Source: a virus. From it: a DNA stretch of 64,000 bases. How positions within the stretch are numbered: position 1 is the stretch's first letter; each line of letters begins with the position of its first letter. The position numbers were made by a program, and so were the translations under genes. Below, in pieces: positions 50,647-59,194 of this stretch. The stretch covers positions 47,653-111,652 of the IMG/VR virus record IMGVR_UViG_3300042503_002860, one strand, 5' to 3'. The notes beneath the pieces were generated by a model. The model was not told the origin of the DNA. It saw only the letters and a program-made list of their open reading frames with translations, and did no database searches.

Positions 50647-50708
50647 GTGGGCGAACGTCGGTTTCATACCGTGTGTTTAAGTGGCTTGTCTGCTTAAACC
50701 TAGTCCAC
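50647..50708. other. Three-way-junction-like folded element upstream of terS
   Basis: GTGGGC (50647-50652) can pair with GTCCAC (50703-50708, one mismatch), enclosing two hairpins: CGGT/ACCG (50659-50671) and a 7-bp GTTTAAG/CTTAAAC (50675-50699). It is not a tRNA since only two arms are enclosed. Candidate structured leader, or DNA packaging site. Confidence 0.5.
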
Positions 50709-50750
50709 GTTTTAAAGACATAAGCATATTACTTAATTTAAAATAAAAAA

Positions 50751-50774
50751 AGCTAGTAAAATAAATTACTAGCT
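50751..50774 (-). terminator. Intrinsic terminator
   Basis: AGCTAGTAA (50751-50759) pairs with TTACTAGCT (50766-50774), T-tract on the minus strand; ends the three-gene unit 50783-52062. Confidence 0.8.
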
Positions 50775-50782
50775 GTTTATAG

Positions 50783-51298
50783 TTATACTTTTTTTAACAG
50801 GTTACGGATACCCTCAGAGTATCCTCTACCGTGTCCTAGTTTTTTCACAACTTCCCACTGGTCTTCAGTCAGTTTAATGTCCTTCGACACCCCTAGATAA
50901 ACCTTGTTATTGTAGCTGTTTGGATTCTTCCCACGTCCATCGGGTAATGGGATTTTTACAGTTAATGTCGTGGTGCAACTACCATTACCGTTAAGTTTAT
51001 CGTAATCTGGAGTTTTAATTACTTCTTTTTTTACCTTAACCCCCGTTAGTGTATGAGTATACCAATCAGTCTTTTTGCTGTGTGACCATAACTGTCCAGG
51101 GTTCTCATAAGCTGAATAACTGGGAATGAAGCCACCCCAAGCATCGTAGAGAATGACAAGTTCTGTCCCCACTTCTATTTCAGTAAGTATATTGTCATAA
51201 TTTGTAGCATTAATTTTTTCAAATTCAGCTACTGATAAATTAGAGTGTGATGTATACGCTTTAGTAGCTGTATATACTTCGGTTTTGTAGCTAACCAT
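50783..51298 (-). CDS. Protein of unknown function
   Basis: 171 residues; N-terminal beta-rich half (VSYKTEVYTATKAYTSH, IEVGTELVILYDAWGGFIPS), C-terminal 'VYLGVSKDIKLTEDQWEVVK' then 'GHGRGYSEGIRNLL'. The end resembles a small ribbon-helix-helix-like tail (KLGHGRGYSEGIRNLLKK), so it may bind DNA. Overlaps the previous gene by 8 bases; third gene of an operon with a palindromic operator. Not recognised. Confidence 0.6.
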   Translation of the reverse strand: MVSYKTEVYTATKAYTSHSNLSVAEFEKINATNYDNILTEIEVGTELVILYDAWGGFIPSYSAYENPGQLWSHSKKTDWYTHTLTGVKVKKEVIKTPDYDKLNGNGSCTTTLTVKIPLPDGRGKNPNSYNNKVYLGVSKDIKLTEDQWEVVKKLGHGRGYSEGIRNLLKKV

Positions 51299-51476
51299 TG
51301 TGTTCCTCTAAATATTTTACAATCTCGCTTAAATCGTCAAGTCTGCGTAAATCAGACTTTCTTAGTTCATTAGGAAAGCAAGAAAGTTTTCTGATGTCTG
51401 CTGTGGTTTTTATTTTGTGACCAGAAAGACGGCTAATTAATCTGTGATAGCCGTCACGGCCATAGTTATGCTTCAT
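51291..51476 (-). CDS. Small protein of unknown function
   Basis: 61 residues if started at ATG 51474-51476 (MKHNYGRDGYHRLISRLSGH), which overlaps the upstream stop by 11 bases; a longer start at 51515 is also possible. Basic, helical. Second gene of the 50783-52062 operon. Unrecognised. Confidence 0.5.
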   Translation of the reverse strand: MKHNYGRDGYHRLISRLSGHKIKTTADIRKLSCFPNELRKSDLRRLDDLSEIVKYLEEHNG

Positions 51477-52062
51477 AATCTTCTCTATCTCTGGCATCCC
51501 ATTTGCCAGCACCATATAGCTGATCTAAAGCTTTTTCGGTAGTTCCTCTACCATCATTGGCTTTAAGCCAATTTGAATAAGCTTTGTCTGCCTCATGTGC
51601 GAACTTGTAAAGAATGTCATAATCGCAAGAAAGGTTTGTAGATCCGCCTAACCAGCGATAAACCAGTTTGGCTCTGACTTCATCAACACTGCAGGAGTAA
51701 CCTGCTTTGATTTTTTTAGTGTACATATCTACTTTTTCCTGGATATCAGTTCCAGGTTTTAACTTGTTATTATCTTTCAACCAATTTAAGCAAGTCCTTA
51801 TGTATGCACTTAAGTCAATATTTGGAGTTTTTACGTTGTTTAAGATGTTTTCTATGTCTTCCCATGACATCCGATACATAAACTCTTTAAAAGTATCATC
51901 AGAGTTATATCTAAGTTCTGCAAAAGTTTTTCCTTTTTGCGTAATGTATAGTCTGACTAGCCCATGTTTTCGCCAAGCTTTAGCACTAAAGCTTGGATTT
52001 TGATTAATTAAGTCTGCAAGTGTTTCAGGTGAGAGTTCAGATAGATTTTCTTGCGCTTTCAT
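51466..52062 (-). CDS. Protein of unknown function
   Basis: 198 residues, helical and charged, Trp-rich (SYMSW-type region 'FMYRMSWEDIENIL', 'YIRTCLNWLKDNNKL', 'GAGKWDARDREDYEA'). No recognised motif. First gene of an operon read from the promoter at 52103-52131, which contains a 9-bp palindrome. Probably an early phage protein. Confidence 0.6.
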   Translation of the reverse strand: MKAQENLSELSPETLADLINQNPSFSAKAWRKHGLVRLYITQKGKTFAELRYNSDDTFKEFMYRMSWEDIENILNNVKTPNIDLSAYIRTCLNWLKDNNKLKPGTDIQEKVDMYTKKIKAGYSCSVDEVRAKLVYRWLGGSTNLSCDYDILYKFAHEADKAYSNWLKANDGRGTTEKALDQLYGAGKWDARDREDYEA

Positions 52063-52097
52063 TTGTTTTATTCTTTGCTTGGTGTTGCTTGTTTATA

Positions 52098-52131
52098 TTT
52101 CTATATTAGGGTATATAGAAAATTAAGTCAA
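52098..52131 (-). promoter_or_regulatory. Promoter with second-type palindromic operator, copy 1
   Basis: Minus-strand TTGACT (52126-52131), 17-base spacer, TAATAT (52103-52108). TTTCTATAT (52098-52106) and ATATAGAAA (52113-52121) form a perfect 9-bp inverted repeat across the spacer and -10. Confidence 0.78.
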
Positions 52132-52187
52132 TACTTAATTTAAAAATATTTTTTATACTTGTACGCAGAAAACAAACATAAAAAAAA

Positions 52188-52205
52188 CATCCAGATAACT
52201 GGATG
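52188..52205 (-). terminator. Intrinsic terminator
   Basis: CATCCAG (52188-52194) pairs with CTGGATG (52199-52205), T-tract on the minus strand; ends 52214-52675. Confidence 0.78.
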
Positions 52206-52213
52206 CTTGTTTT

Positions 52214-52675
52214 TTAAAAAGGTAAATTTTCTGGAGTGATATCTAAGCCGTCTTTTTTCATTTGTCTTAACCAGGGGCGTAAGTATTGAGAGTCTATGAT
52301 TTGTTGTCTTTCTTTTTCAGTAAATCCTACAATGTAAGGTTTAAAATCTAGACCCTCTTTCCAAAAACTAAGTTTACAAATCTCTTTAATCACTTCCTGT
52401 ACAGTACCTTCTATGGGGTTTCTGTCCATTGTTTCGTAAGTTCTACCTCTTTTTATTAAGACTTCACTTACGCTACCACCATCCATATCAAGACAGTATT
52501 TAGAGTGTTTAATGGTGATGTATAAGCTTCCTTTACTAGATTCTACATCGTTGATTTCGTATCCGTATTTTTTGAGTTGACTTACAATCCATCTACAAAT
52601 GAACTTTTGACCCGTGTTTAATTCCTCAGAGTAGTTGTTTACCCAAGAAGAATTAAATTGTATAAGAGGAGTCAT
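52214..52675 (-). CDS. Protein of unknown function
   Basis: 153 residues, mixed alpha/beta: 'QKFICRWIVSQLKKYGYEIN', 'GSLYITIKHSKYCLDMDGGS', 'TEKERQQIIDSQYLRPWLRQ'. No recognised domain. One-gene unit with the second-type operator in its promoter and its own terminator, like the operon next to it; the two are likely co-regulated. Confidence 0.6.
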   Translation of the reverse strand: MTPLIQFNSSWVNNYSEELNTGQKFICRWIVSQLKKYGYEINDVESSKGSLYITIKHSKYCLDMDGGSVSEVLIKRGRTYETMDRNPIEGTVQEVIKEICKLSFWKEGLDFKPYIVGFTEKERQQIIDSQYLRPWLRQMKKDGLDITPENLPF

Positions 52676-52713
52676 TTGTTTTATTCCTTGTTTGGTGTTG
52701 CTTGTCTATGTTT

Positions 52714-52744
52714 CTATATTAGGGTATATAGAGAATTAAGTCAA
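52714..52744 (-). promoter_or_regulatory. Promoter with second-type palindromic operator, copy 2
   Basis: Minus-strand TTGACT (52739-52744), 17-base spacer, TAATAT (52716-52721). CTATAT (52714-52719) and ATATAG (52726-52731) form the inverted repeat; the core TAGGGT is the same as in copy 1. Confidence 0.78.
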
Positions 52745-52841
52745 TACTTAATTTAAAAATATTTTTTATACTTGTACGTAAAGACAAACATTCATAGGTC
52801 TATTTACAGCTTTGCCGCCAGGACTCATAAAATCAGACCAG

Positions 52842-52941
52842 TTGCTATATAAAGATTTCAGGGTGATCCAAGATTCGTAATAGATATAGAATTTTACGAA
52901 CTTTGGATCACCTTTAAAAGTATTGCTATATAAGGCTTTCA
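52842..52941. repeat. GGTGATCC hairpin flanked by direct repeats, right copy
   Basis: Arms 52862-52880 and 52894-52912 (GGTGATCCAA ends, 17 of 19 complementary). On both sides lies a direct repeat of the form TTGCTATATAA(A/G)G(A/C)TTTCA (52842 and 52922). The same hairpin ends and a related flank motif occur at 1244-1367. Confidence 0.8.
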
Positions 52942-53223
52942 AGTTTTAAGAGATTCTAGTAAATAGCTAGGATTTCATCTTAGGAGCGATCGCTCACCAT
53001 CCCAAACTACCCAAATCAACAATCTTACCCTTAAAACACATAAGCAATATTAACTAAACTATATCTATACACTAAACTATATAAGCGTGTTAATTAAAGT
53101 AGTAACAAATTTACACAAAATAGACAAAATTGTTCCCAAATTACCCAAAATTTACAAATTACCCACAAACGATTATAACCGGGGTTTGATGCCCGGCTGG
53201 TAGTCTAGCTTTTTTTATTGATT
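52942..53223. other. AT-rich region downstream of the replication gene
   Basis: No ORF. Contains direct repeats: ACTAAACTATA twice near 53054-53081 and AAATTACCCA-type units near 53137-53165, plus a CCGGG/CCCGG hairpin at about 53179-53196 that may end the replication gene transcript. One HIP1 site at about 52985. Iteron-like, but too few copies to call an origin. Confidence 0.5.
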
Positions 53224-56200
53224 TTAGACTGTTAGAAACGCCAGTTGCCTGCGCTGTTGTAACTGTTGAAAGACTGGTTTGCTCACTTGTTTATCTGTGG
53301 TTTCCGTAGCAATTCCTAGATGAGCCTTCCATAGGGCATCACCACCTTCATCCCCACTAGGATTATAGAAGTAGCTAAACATTCCCTCGTCTCTATTCTC
53401 GTATTGTGCTACCCAGCCAGTCCAAACTCTAAGAGTCAATTGATCCTCAGTGATGGTGTAGTTATTGAGAGGTGCATTACCATTAGCTGCTTTACCTGCA
53501 CCAGCCTCACGGTTTCTGCCTTTTTCCACATTCCAACCAATGCAAGTAAAGAACTTAGAAATGTTTGTAGCTGCCATGTCTGGACGGACATCTACATCAA
53601 AGCCAAAGGTTTTTTTGACATAGGCGCGGTTTTCTACTAATACCTTATTAGTTTTGATAATGATTGGCATACGGTTGTGAAAAAACATTACAGGTCTACC
53701 ATTATCAAGTTTTCCCCGCTTAGTAGCTTCCTGAAGTAATACATTTGCAAGTCCCTTGATATCCATAGTATTGATCATAAAATCAATACCAGCTTTCATA
53801 CTCATAGGAGTATCTTTGATTGACCTACTAGAAGAGTTGATCATGTTGCGGAACTCTTCAGCCATATAGATAATTTTGGCAATATCCTCTTGGCCATTAG
53901 TCATCGCACATCGGAAGCTAAAGCCATAAACTAACTTCCGGCGTGTCTTAGAACGTTTGCCCAATGTCCTGCGGACTAACTCCAGTTTTTCATCTTCATT
54001 GTACCCATTGCACCAACCGTACCCACCTTCTACTTTCACACCCAAGGAATAAAGAATACCTTTCAAATCTTTAGCCCGTGCGGTATCTTTAGGCATGGTA
54101 TCTTGATTCTTTTCAATAGAATCCAATAAGGCTAGATCGGCATTAGCTATTTCTACAAGTTTCTTTTCTTTTTGCGCTTCGCCGTATTCTTGCAAAGTAG
54201 CAATAAACTCTGCGTCTGATTCAAAGTCTTGATGATCAATTGTGTAGCCTTTTTCTTGCATCCGTGCTTTTAAATTAATACGGAACTCTTGAGCAGCATA
54301 GAAACTTTCCTCTAAAGAATCTTGCCACCAAGCTAGAATGTCCTTATCTAATTCTGGAAACTGTGCAGCTATACGCGCCTCAATTTCACTATGCTGTAAT
54401 ACTTTCATATCAGCCCAAGTCTGCATTAAGGCAGCCTTAGAACCATCATAACTGCGTCTTACTTCCTCAAAGTTTTTTTCAATGTTGGTAATATCACCTT
54501 TAGTCATGCCCATAGAAGAACGACGTGCAGCCCAAATAAACCGAACTACATTATCCCGAACCCGTTCTAACTGTTGTAGTGTGTTATCCATCCCCATGAT
54601 GCCCATGTACACACCGTATACACAGTCAAGTCCTAAATTATTCCAGTCAGTACCAGAATCAATTACTGGAGATATAAATATCACACCTTTACAGCACGCA
54701 CTAATGACGGCATGAAGATTATCTACAATATGATGATCTGGATCATCGCTAAATTGACGGGTATCTGCGTCTAAAATCCGTCCTAATTTTAGATCACGTA
54801 AGTAATTACCAAAGCCTTGAGTAGCCCAGTAAAATTTAGAAGATGATTGCTTAATATCTGTGAAAAACAAAGCCTTATGTGTGCTATCTTTAGCAGCTAA
54901 ACGACGGTTAACTTCGCTGTTCAATCCATCGCGGGCATCAGTAAATATTGCTTTACGTCCTTCTTCCTTAAACTTGCAATAAGAGTTAAGGATCACATAG
55001 CAGTTGTATTTAGCCTTGGTTGCTTCGGCATCATACTCTTCACCCCCGCACCAATGCTGAAATAAATTAATAGTTGATACTCTTAAATTGGCATCAGCTA
55101 ATATAATTCTGCCACCTGCTTTATAGATAGCTACCACAAGAGTTTTTAAAGCAGTAATAGCTTTTTGTCTATTTTCTGCAATAGTGCCTGATTCAATTAA
55201 ATATTTTACAAAAGACTCTGTTTCATCAATGACTAGTGTTGCATCTTTCCAATCATCAATTTTAAAGTCAGGCAAATAACCCTGTTCATTTGTCCCTTGA
55301 CACAGAGTATTAATGGTGATAGCTAAACCCTGTTTTTTAGCCGCTTCATATTTCTCAGAAGCACTTCTGTAATGTGGTGCTTTGTAGTCAACAATATTTA
55401 ACCGTTTAGCCGCTTGTCTGGTTAGTTGCTCACGGTGCGCGATCGCTAATAATTTGCCCTCACTCCAAGCCTTGACCTGGTTAGCCAGAACCTCGGTTTT
55501 ACCTGTTCCCATTTCCGACACAAACGCCACTAGCTTGCGGTTCTTAGCAGTTGCCTCACATTCTTTGACAACATCACTAAACCATTTACGATTAGCTGTG
55601 TGTCCATATAATAAAGCTTCTTTATTCTTACGATTACCCAGCATCTTAGGGGTAATTACTTGTGTAACACGCACCCAGTAATAATGAGCCGACCATTCAA
55701 TACCTTTCTCATCAATCACAACTACAGTAGGTTTGTAGTCTTTAATCTTGGTATCCTTATTATTTTTTCTTAGTAGATTACGCGCAACTTGAGAATAATA
55801 CCCAGCGCGTAAGTTTTCCGCTAACATCCGGTCAGTACCGGGGGCGTTAGGTGTAAAGTTAAAAGTAAATCCATTCTCACAAGCGTATTCTGCCAATAAA
55901 TGCAGATTTACGGCGGATGTCTCTTTATTCACATAGCACACACCAGGTATACCAGTATTCAGTATAGCTAAAGCATGAGTAGGACAAGTAGTTATATATA
56001 TAGATTTGTTTTCATTCAAGAAAGTAATAGCATTATTCCATCCGTTTTCGGATGCACTGTAAAGCAAAGGCAAGTCTGCAAAAGTAAGCTGTTGTGGTTT
56101 TTGTCTTAGACCTCGCACAGCCTCTTCAATCAAGTTAGTAATAGTGCGGTTGTGCTTGAGGTGAGCGATCGCGTCCTCACCAATTTTAGTCTCTTGTCTG

Positions 56201-57642
56201 GAAGTCAAATAGGATTCAAACTTATCAACATGGCGGGCATGGGGTACATTTGTACCTTTCTCAAAACTAGTAAAAGTAGTCCAGACTTTTTTAATTAAAT
56301 CGTTCTCACTGGAATTAAAAGTCTTATCTACCCATTGACGGAATAATTCTTCTGCCGATTCTTTAGCGCGTAACGGTGAACCACTAACTAAGTATTGCGC
56401 CTCAAGTAAAGACTTAGCGACGTACTTAGCTACTTTGTGAGAGCGACCTGTACCGTCAGGAGTGCCATTTTCAACGTGCTGTTTAACAGCGTAATCTACA
56501 AACTGTAGTAAGGAAACAACCTCACCCTTGATTGATTCTGCACGACGTTTGATTTCCTTGGGTGATAAGCCTTGTAATTGCTTTTCACGTTCTGCCTTGT
56601 TAGCTTCGATTCTGGCCTTATCCTCTTCAGCTTTAGCTGCTAGTCTGGCTTTGTAGTCAGCATAGGATTCGTATGGGTGAAAGCGTTGTTTCCACTCAGA
56701 GGAAAGGATAGTTTCAAAAGCTTGAACGCCAGTAGGGTATGTATCAAATACAAACTCTTTACCAGACTGTGCTTTATATTCTCCTAACTTGGGGAATTTA
56801 CCAATTTGTGCTTTTAAATCTTCATAGTTATAGATATCATTGATTTCCAGAATAGAACACTCTCTACCTGTTTTTTGGTGCTTAAATCCAGGAATACGCA
56901 AGATTAACGTTTTTAAATCTTTTATAATATGCTGAATAGTCTTCTCATATCCATCAAAACCGGAATTTCTGAGCATTTGTGCTGCCAATTCCGCTGCCTC
57001 TTCAAAACTAATAGGTTCATGTAATATGTAATCATTGTGTGGTGACTTATTGCCAGAATCACGTACTAAGCTAGGTTTAGGTAATCCTAATCTTTCTAAG
57101 TATTGTAGTTTTTCAGTAAATGATTCTGTATCGTCGTTTTCTATTCGGATGATTCTTGTAGTACCATCTCCCCACTTATCAACTTCATCCGCAGTTGTGC
57201 TGGAGTCAATACTATTAGGGGCAAAATACAATGTATTGCCTTTATGCGCTTCTATACGAAAAACTCTAAGTAGATGTTCTTTACCATATACCCCATTATC
57301 TTCCTGTAAAGGAAATCTAAACTGAGGTTTACCACTTTTTTTAGAGTATTCTACTAATTTATTATGTATTTCTGTGCGTTCTGCCAAATCTTTGGCTTTA
57401 TAAGCATCTTTAATATCTTGTCTACCGTTCGGAGCGTGGTAGTAAATGTTTGTATAAATATCCTGGTATTTATCTACTTCACCTGGTTTCTTTGCCCTTA
57501 TAAGCTTACGTTCCCCTCTTCTGAGGATAAAGCTATGATTCTCTAGTAGATAATCAAACGGTAGGCAGGAAACGTAAGAAAAAAATATTTCTTGAGAATC
57601 AGAAAATTCTGTGTTGGATATTGTGTTATTTAAAATATTCAT
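53224..57642 (-). CDS. Large cyanobacterial replication protein (CyRepA1-like helicase)
   Basis: 1472 residues. The N-terminal third resembles a primase-like/telomere-type polymerase region (LRVFRIEAHKGNTLYFAPNS, LVRDSGNKSPHNDYILHEP). A helicase follows from about residue 700: Walker A 'SEMGTGKTEVL', motif Ia 'LLAIAHREQLTRQAAKRL', DEAD-type 'LVIDETESF', later motifs 'GVIFISPVIDSGTDW' and 'QQLERVRDN'. This layout is that of the large plasmid replication proteins of cyanobacteria. It is expected to start and drive replication of the element. Ends KDxx-free with a charged tail (QQLQQRRQLAFLTV). The annotation to the named family is from memory and needs a search. Confidence 0.75.
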   Translation of the reverse strand: MNILNNTISNTEFSDSQEIFFSYVSCLPFDYLLENHSFILRRGERKLIRAKKPGEVDKYQDIYTNIYYHAPNGRQDIKDAYKAKDLAERTEIHNKLVEYSKKSGKPQFRFPLQEDNGVYGKEHLLRVFRIEAHKGNTLYFAPNSIDSSTTADEVDKWGDGTTRIIRIENDDTESFTEKLQYLERLGLPKPSLVRDSGNKSPHNDYILHEPISFEEAAELAAQMLRNSGFDGYEKTIQHIIKDLKTLILRIPGFKHQKTGRECSILEINDIYNYEDLKAQIGKFPKLGEYKAQSGKEFVFDTYPTGVQAFETILSSEWKQRFHPYESYADYKARLAAKAEEDKARIEANKAEREKQLQGLSPKEIKRRAESIKGEVVSLLQFVDYAVKQHVENGTPDGTGRSHKVAKYVAKSLLEAQYLVSGSPLRAKESAEELFRQWVDKTFNSSENDLIKKVWTTFTSFEKGTNVPHARHVDKFESYLTSRQETKIGEDAIAHLKHNRTITNLIEEAVRGLRQKPQQLTFADLPLLYSASENGWNNAITFLNENKSIYITTCPTHALAILNTGIPGVCYVNKETSAVNLHLLAEYACENGFTFNFTPNAPGTDRMLAENLRAGYYSQVARNLLRKNNKDTKIKDYKPTVVVIDEKGIEWSAHYYWVRVTQVITPKMLGNRKNKEALLYGHTANRKWFSDVVKECEATAKNRKLVAFVSEMGTGKTEVLANQVKAWSEGKLLAIAHREQLTRQAAKRLNIVDYKAPHYRSASEKYEAAKKQGLAITINTLCQGTNEQGYLPDFKIDDWKDATLVIDETESFVKYLIESGTIAENRQKAITALKTLVVAIYKAGGRIILADANLRVSTINLFQHWCGGEEYDAEATKAKYNCYVILNSYCKFKEEGRKAIFTDARDGLNSEVNRRLAAKDSTHKALFFTDIKQSSSKFYWATQGFGNYLRDLKLGRILDADTRQFSDDPDHHIVDNLHAVISACCKGVIFISPVIDSGTDWNNLGLDCVYGVYMGIMGMDNTLQQLERVRDNVVRFIWAARRSSMGMTKGDITNIEKNFEEVRRSYDGSKAALMQTWADMKVLQHSEIEARIAAQFPELDKDILAWWQDSLEESFYAAQEFRINLKARMQEKGYTIDHQDFESDAEFIATLQEYGEAQKEKKLVEIANADLALLDSIEKNQDTMPKDTARAKDLKGILYSLGVKVEGGYGWCNGYNEDEKLELVRRTLGKRSKTRRKLVYGFSFRCAMTNGQEDIAKIIYMAEEFRNMINSSSRSIKDTPMSMKAGIDFMINTMDIKGLANVLLQEATKRGKLDNGRPVMFFHNRMPIIIKTNKVLVENRAYVKKTFGFDVDVRPDMAATNISKFFTCIGWNVEKGRNREAGAGKAANGNAPLNNYTITEDQLTLRVWTGWVAQYENRDEGMFSYFYNPSGDEGGDALWKAHLGIATETTDKQVSKPVFQQLQQRRQLAFLTV

Positions 57643-58012
57643 GTTATAATACCTTCAACGAATCAAGAATTTTTTCTAAACATATTTTATCACCTGTTAG
57701 CGAGTAATGGGTGATATTTTTTTTATATTTTTGTAAAATAGCGTAAGACAGATTGTAAAATAGTATAATTAAATACTGATATATCCAGTGTTTCATGGCT
57801 GTTGCACCTTAATGGGATTTTTCAAAGGTAACACAGCCAAATATTTTAAACCTGTGGAAAAACCTGGGGAAAACTCTGTAATGCGGGTTTGCGTGATGTG
57901 GGTAAATCTCGAAACCCTTACTGTGTATGAATAAAAAAATTTTGTAATTTTTAGTAAACTTTTTAAGGTAACAAAAAACCCGCCTAAGTGTTTAAGCGGG
58001 ATTAGTATAGTG
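57643..58012. other. Intergenic region with a DnaA-box-like site, candidate origin
   Basis: No ORF. TGTGGAAAA at 57853-57861 is the complement of TTTTCCACA, the cyanobacterial DnaA box. TGTAAAATAG occurs twice (about 57730-57765). Promoter of the replication gene must lie here. A terminator for the ATPase gene is at 57972-58000. Confidence 0.5.
57972..58000 (-). terminator. Intrinsic terminator after the ATPase gene
   Basis: CCCGC (57979-57983) and GCGGG (57996-58000) with further inner pairing, followed on the minus strand by six T. Confidence 0.8.
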
Positions 58013-59014
58013 TTATTCTTGTGTGGGGTTTATCAAAGTTGGTTGAATCCAGATAATCTTTGAATCCTGTAATTTTTCGCCACAAGGCTGATTTCTCCAG
58101 TGTCCACGTCTCCAATGAGTTATAGGACTTTCATGTTTACCTGTTGTACTCTGTCTCTTTATAACCCTTGTTTTATTATCTACATCTAGTTTAATGTACG
58201 AACGCAAACTTAGTTGCTTGCTCTTTTTTATTTTACTTTGCCCAAAACCTTTTGATTCTACATAAGTTACTTCCTTGTTCTGCTGTGTTTGAAAAAAGAG
58301 GAATAAGTTAGTGACAAAAGAATCTATCTGGGATAAAACAGTGTAACCATCTTCTTTCATCTCATGCCCAAACCTTAATATATTCCCATTATTTCCTTCA
58401 AATTGAATTATACCCTCCGCTACCGATTCTCTGTTAGGATCATTCCTAACAATCCAGTCTAAATCGAAAAAACTATAGTATAAACTTGGGTAATTGCAAC
58501 TAACACATTTACCTTCTAAAGTAGCAATCCAGTTGTAACCCTCTCTGTTGATGTCTACATCTGTGTCCTTATATTCCATTATGTAATCAGGTACTTGATT
58601 TAGGTTATTATCATACCCATGAGGATAAAAACTCAATAAAATATGTGTCACCTTAGCATTTGTTTTACCATCTGAAAATATGTTATGACTATTGGGTAAT
58701 AGCTTAAGTTCAACTTTATGACTTTTGCCCCTAGTAACATTACAGATAAAAGGAGTGTCAAACGTTTGAAATTTAAGCTCAATAGCAAGTTGATCTCGCC
58801 CCGTCATGATGTCATCAACCTCAAAGTTAATGCGTCTATCTTGATACGCAGTAAATTGGGGTAAAACTCTTGACAGTGCAATCCGCAAGGCATCAAGTAC
58901 ACTAGATTTACCTACACCGTTAATACCAACGAGTAGATTCATACCTGGTTGAAACTCAAAGGTTGCTTGCTCAAAAGCACGAAATTGAGTGAGAGTAAGA
59001 GATTTAATTTCCAT
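58013..59014 (-). CDS. RecF/SMC-like AAA ATPase with unusual C-terminus
   Basis: 333 residues. The start 'MEIKSLTLTQFRAFEQATFE' and Walker A 'LLVGINGVGKSSVLDALR' are those of RecF/AAA_23-type ATPases. No signature motif or Walker B is evident, so only the first lobe is present. The C-terminus 'ITHWRRGHWRNQPCGEKLQD' plus 'IIWIQPTLI' is a motif I associate with unrelated phage/plasmid proteins. It may be a fusion or a decayed ATPase. Located downstream of hsdS and possibly defence-linked; it is not the missing hsdR. Confidence 0.65.
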   Translation of the reverse strand: MEIKSLTLTQFRAFEQATFEFQPGMNLLVGINGVGKSSVLDALRIALSRVLPQFTAYQDRRINFEVDDIMTGRDQLAIELKFQTFDTPFICNVTRGKSHKVELKLLPNSHNIFSDGKTNAKVTHILLSFYPHGYDNNLNQVPDYIMEYKDTDVDINREGYNWIATLEGKCVSCNYPSLYYSFFDLDWIVRNDPNRESVAEGIIQFEGNNGNILRFGHEMKEDGYTVLSQIDSFVTNLFLFFQTQQNKEVTYVESKGFGQSKIKKSKQLSLRSYIKLDVDNKTRVIKRQSTTGKHESPITHWRRGHWRNQPCGEKLQDSKIIWIQPTLINPTQE

Positions 59015-59194
59015 TGTTATAATACTGTCACAGCTATCTGTTCAGTAATTTTTACTATAATTAGTACAGCAATATGCTGACTTTAACAGTTTATAGCTAT
59101 TGCATCATATTCGGATCATGTATCAATTAAATTTTACTTTTCTTAAAGAATTGACTTATTAAATGAAGTGAAAAATAAACATTGACTAAGTATA

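Noticed and set aside
58013-59014. hsdR or a helicase subunit of the type I system
   Set aside because: Only 333 residues, no DEAD-box helicase or PD-(D/E)XK motif; its Walker A belongs to RecF/SMC-like ATPases.
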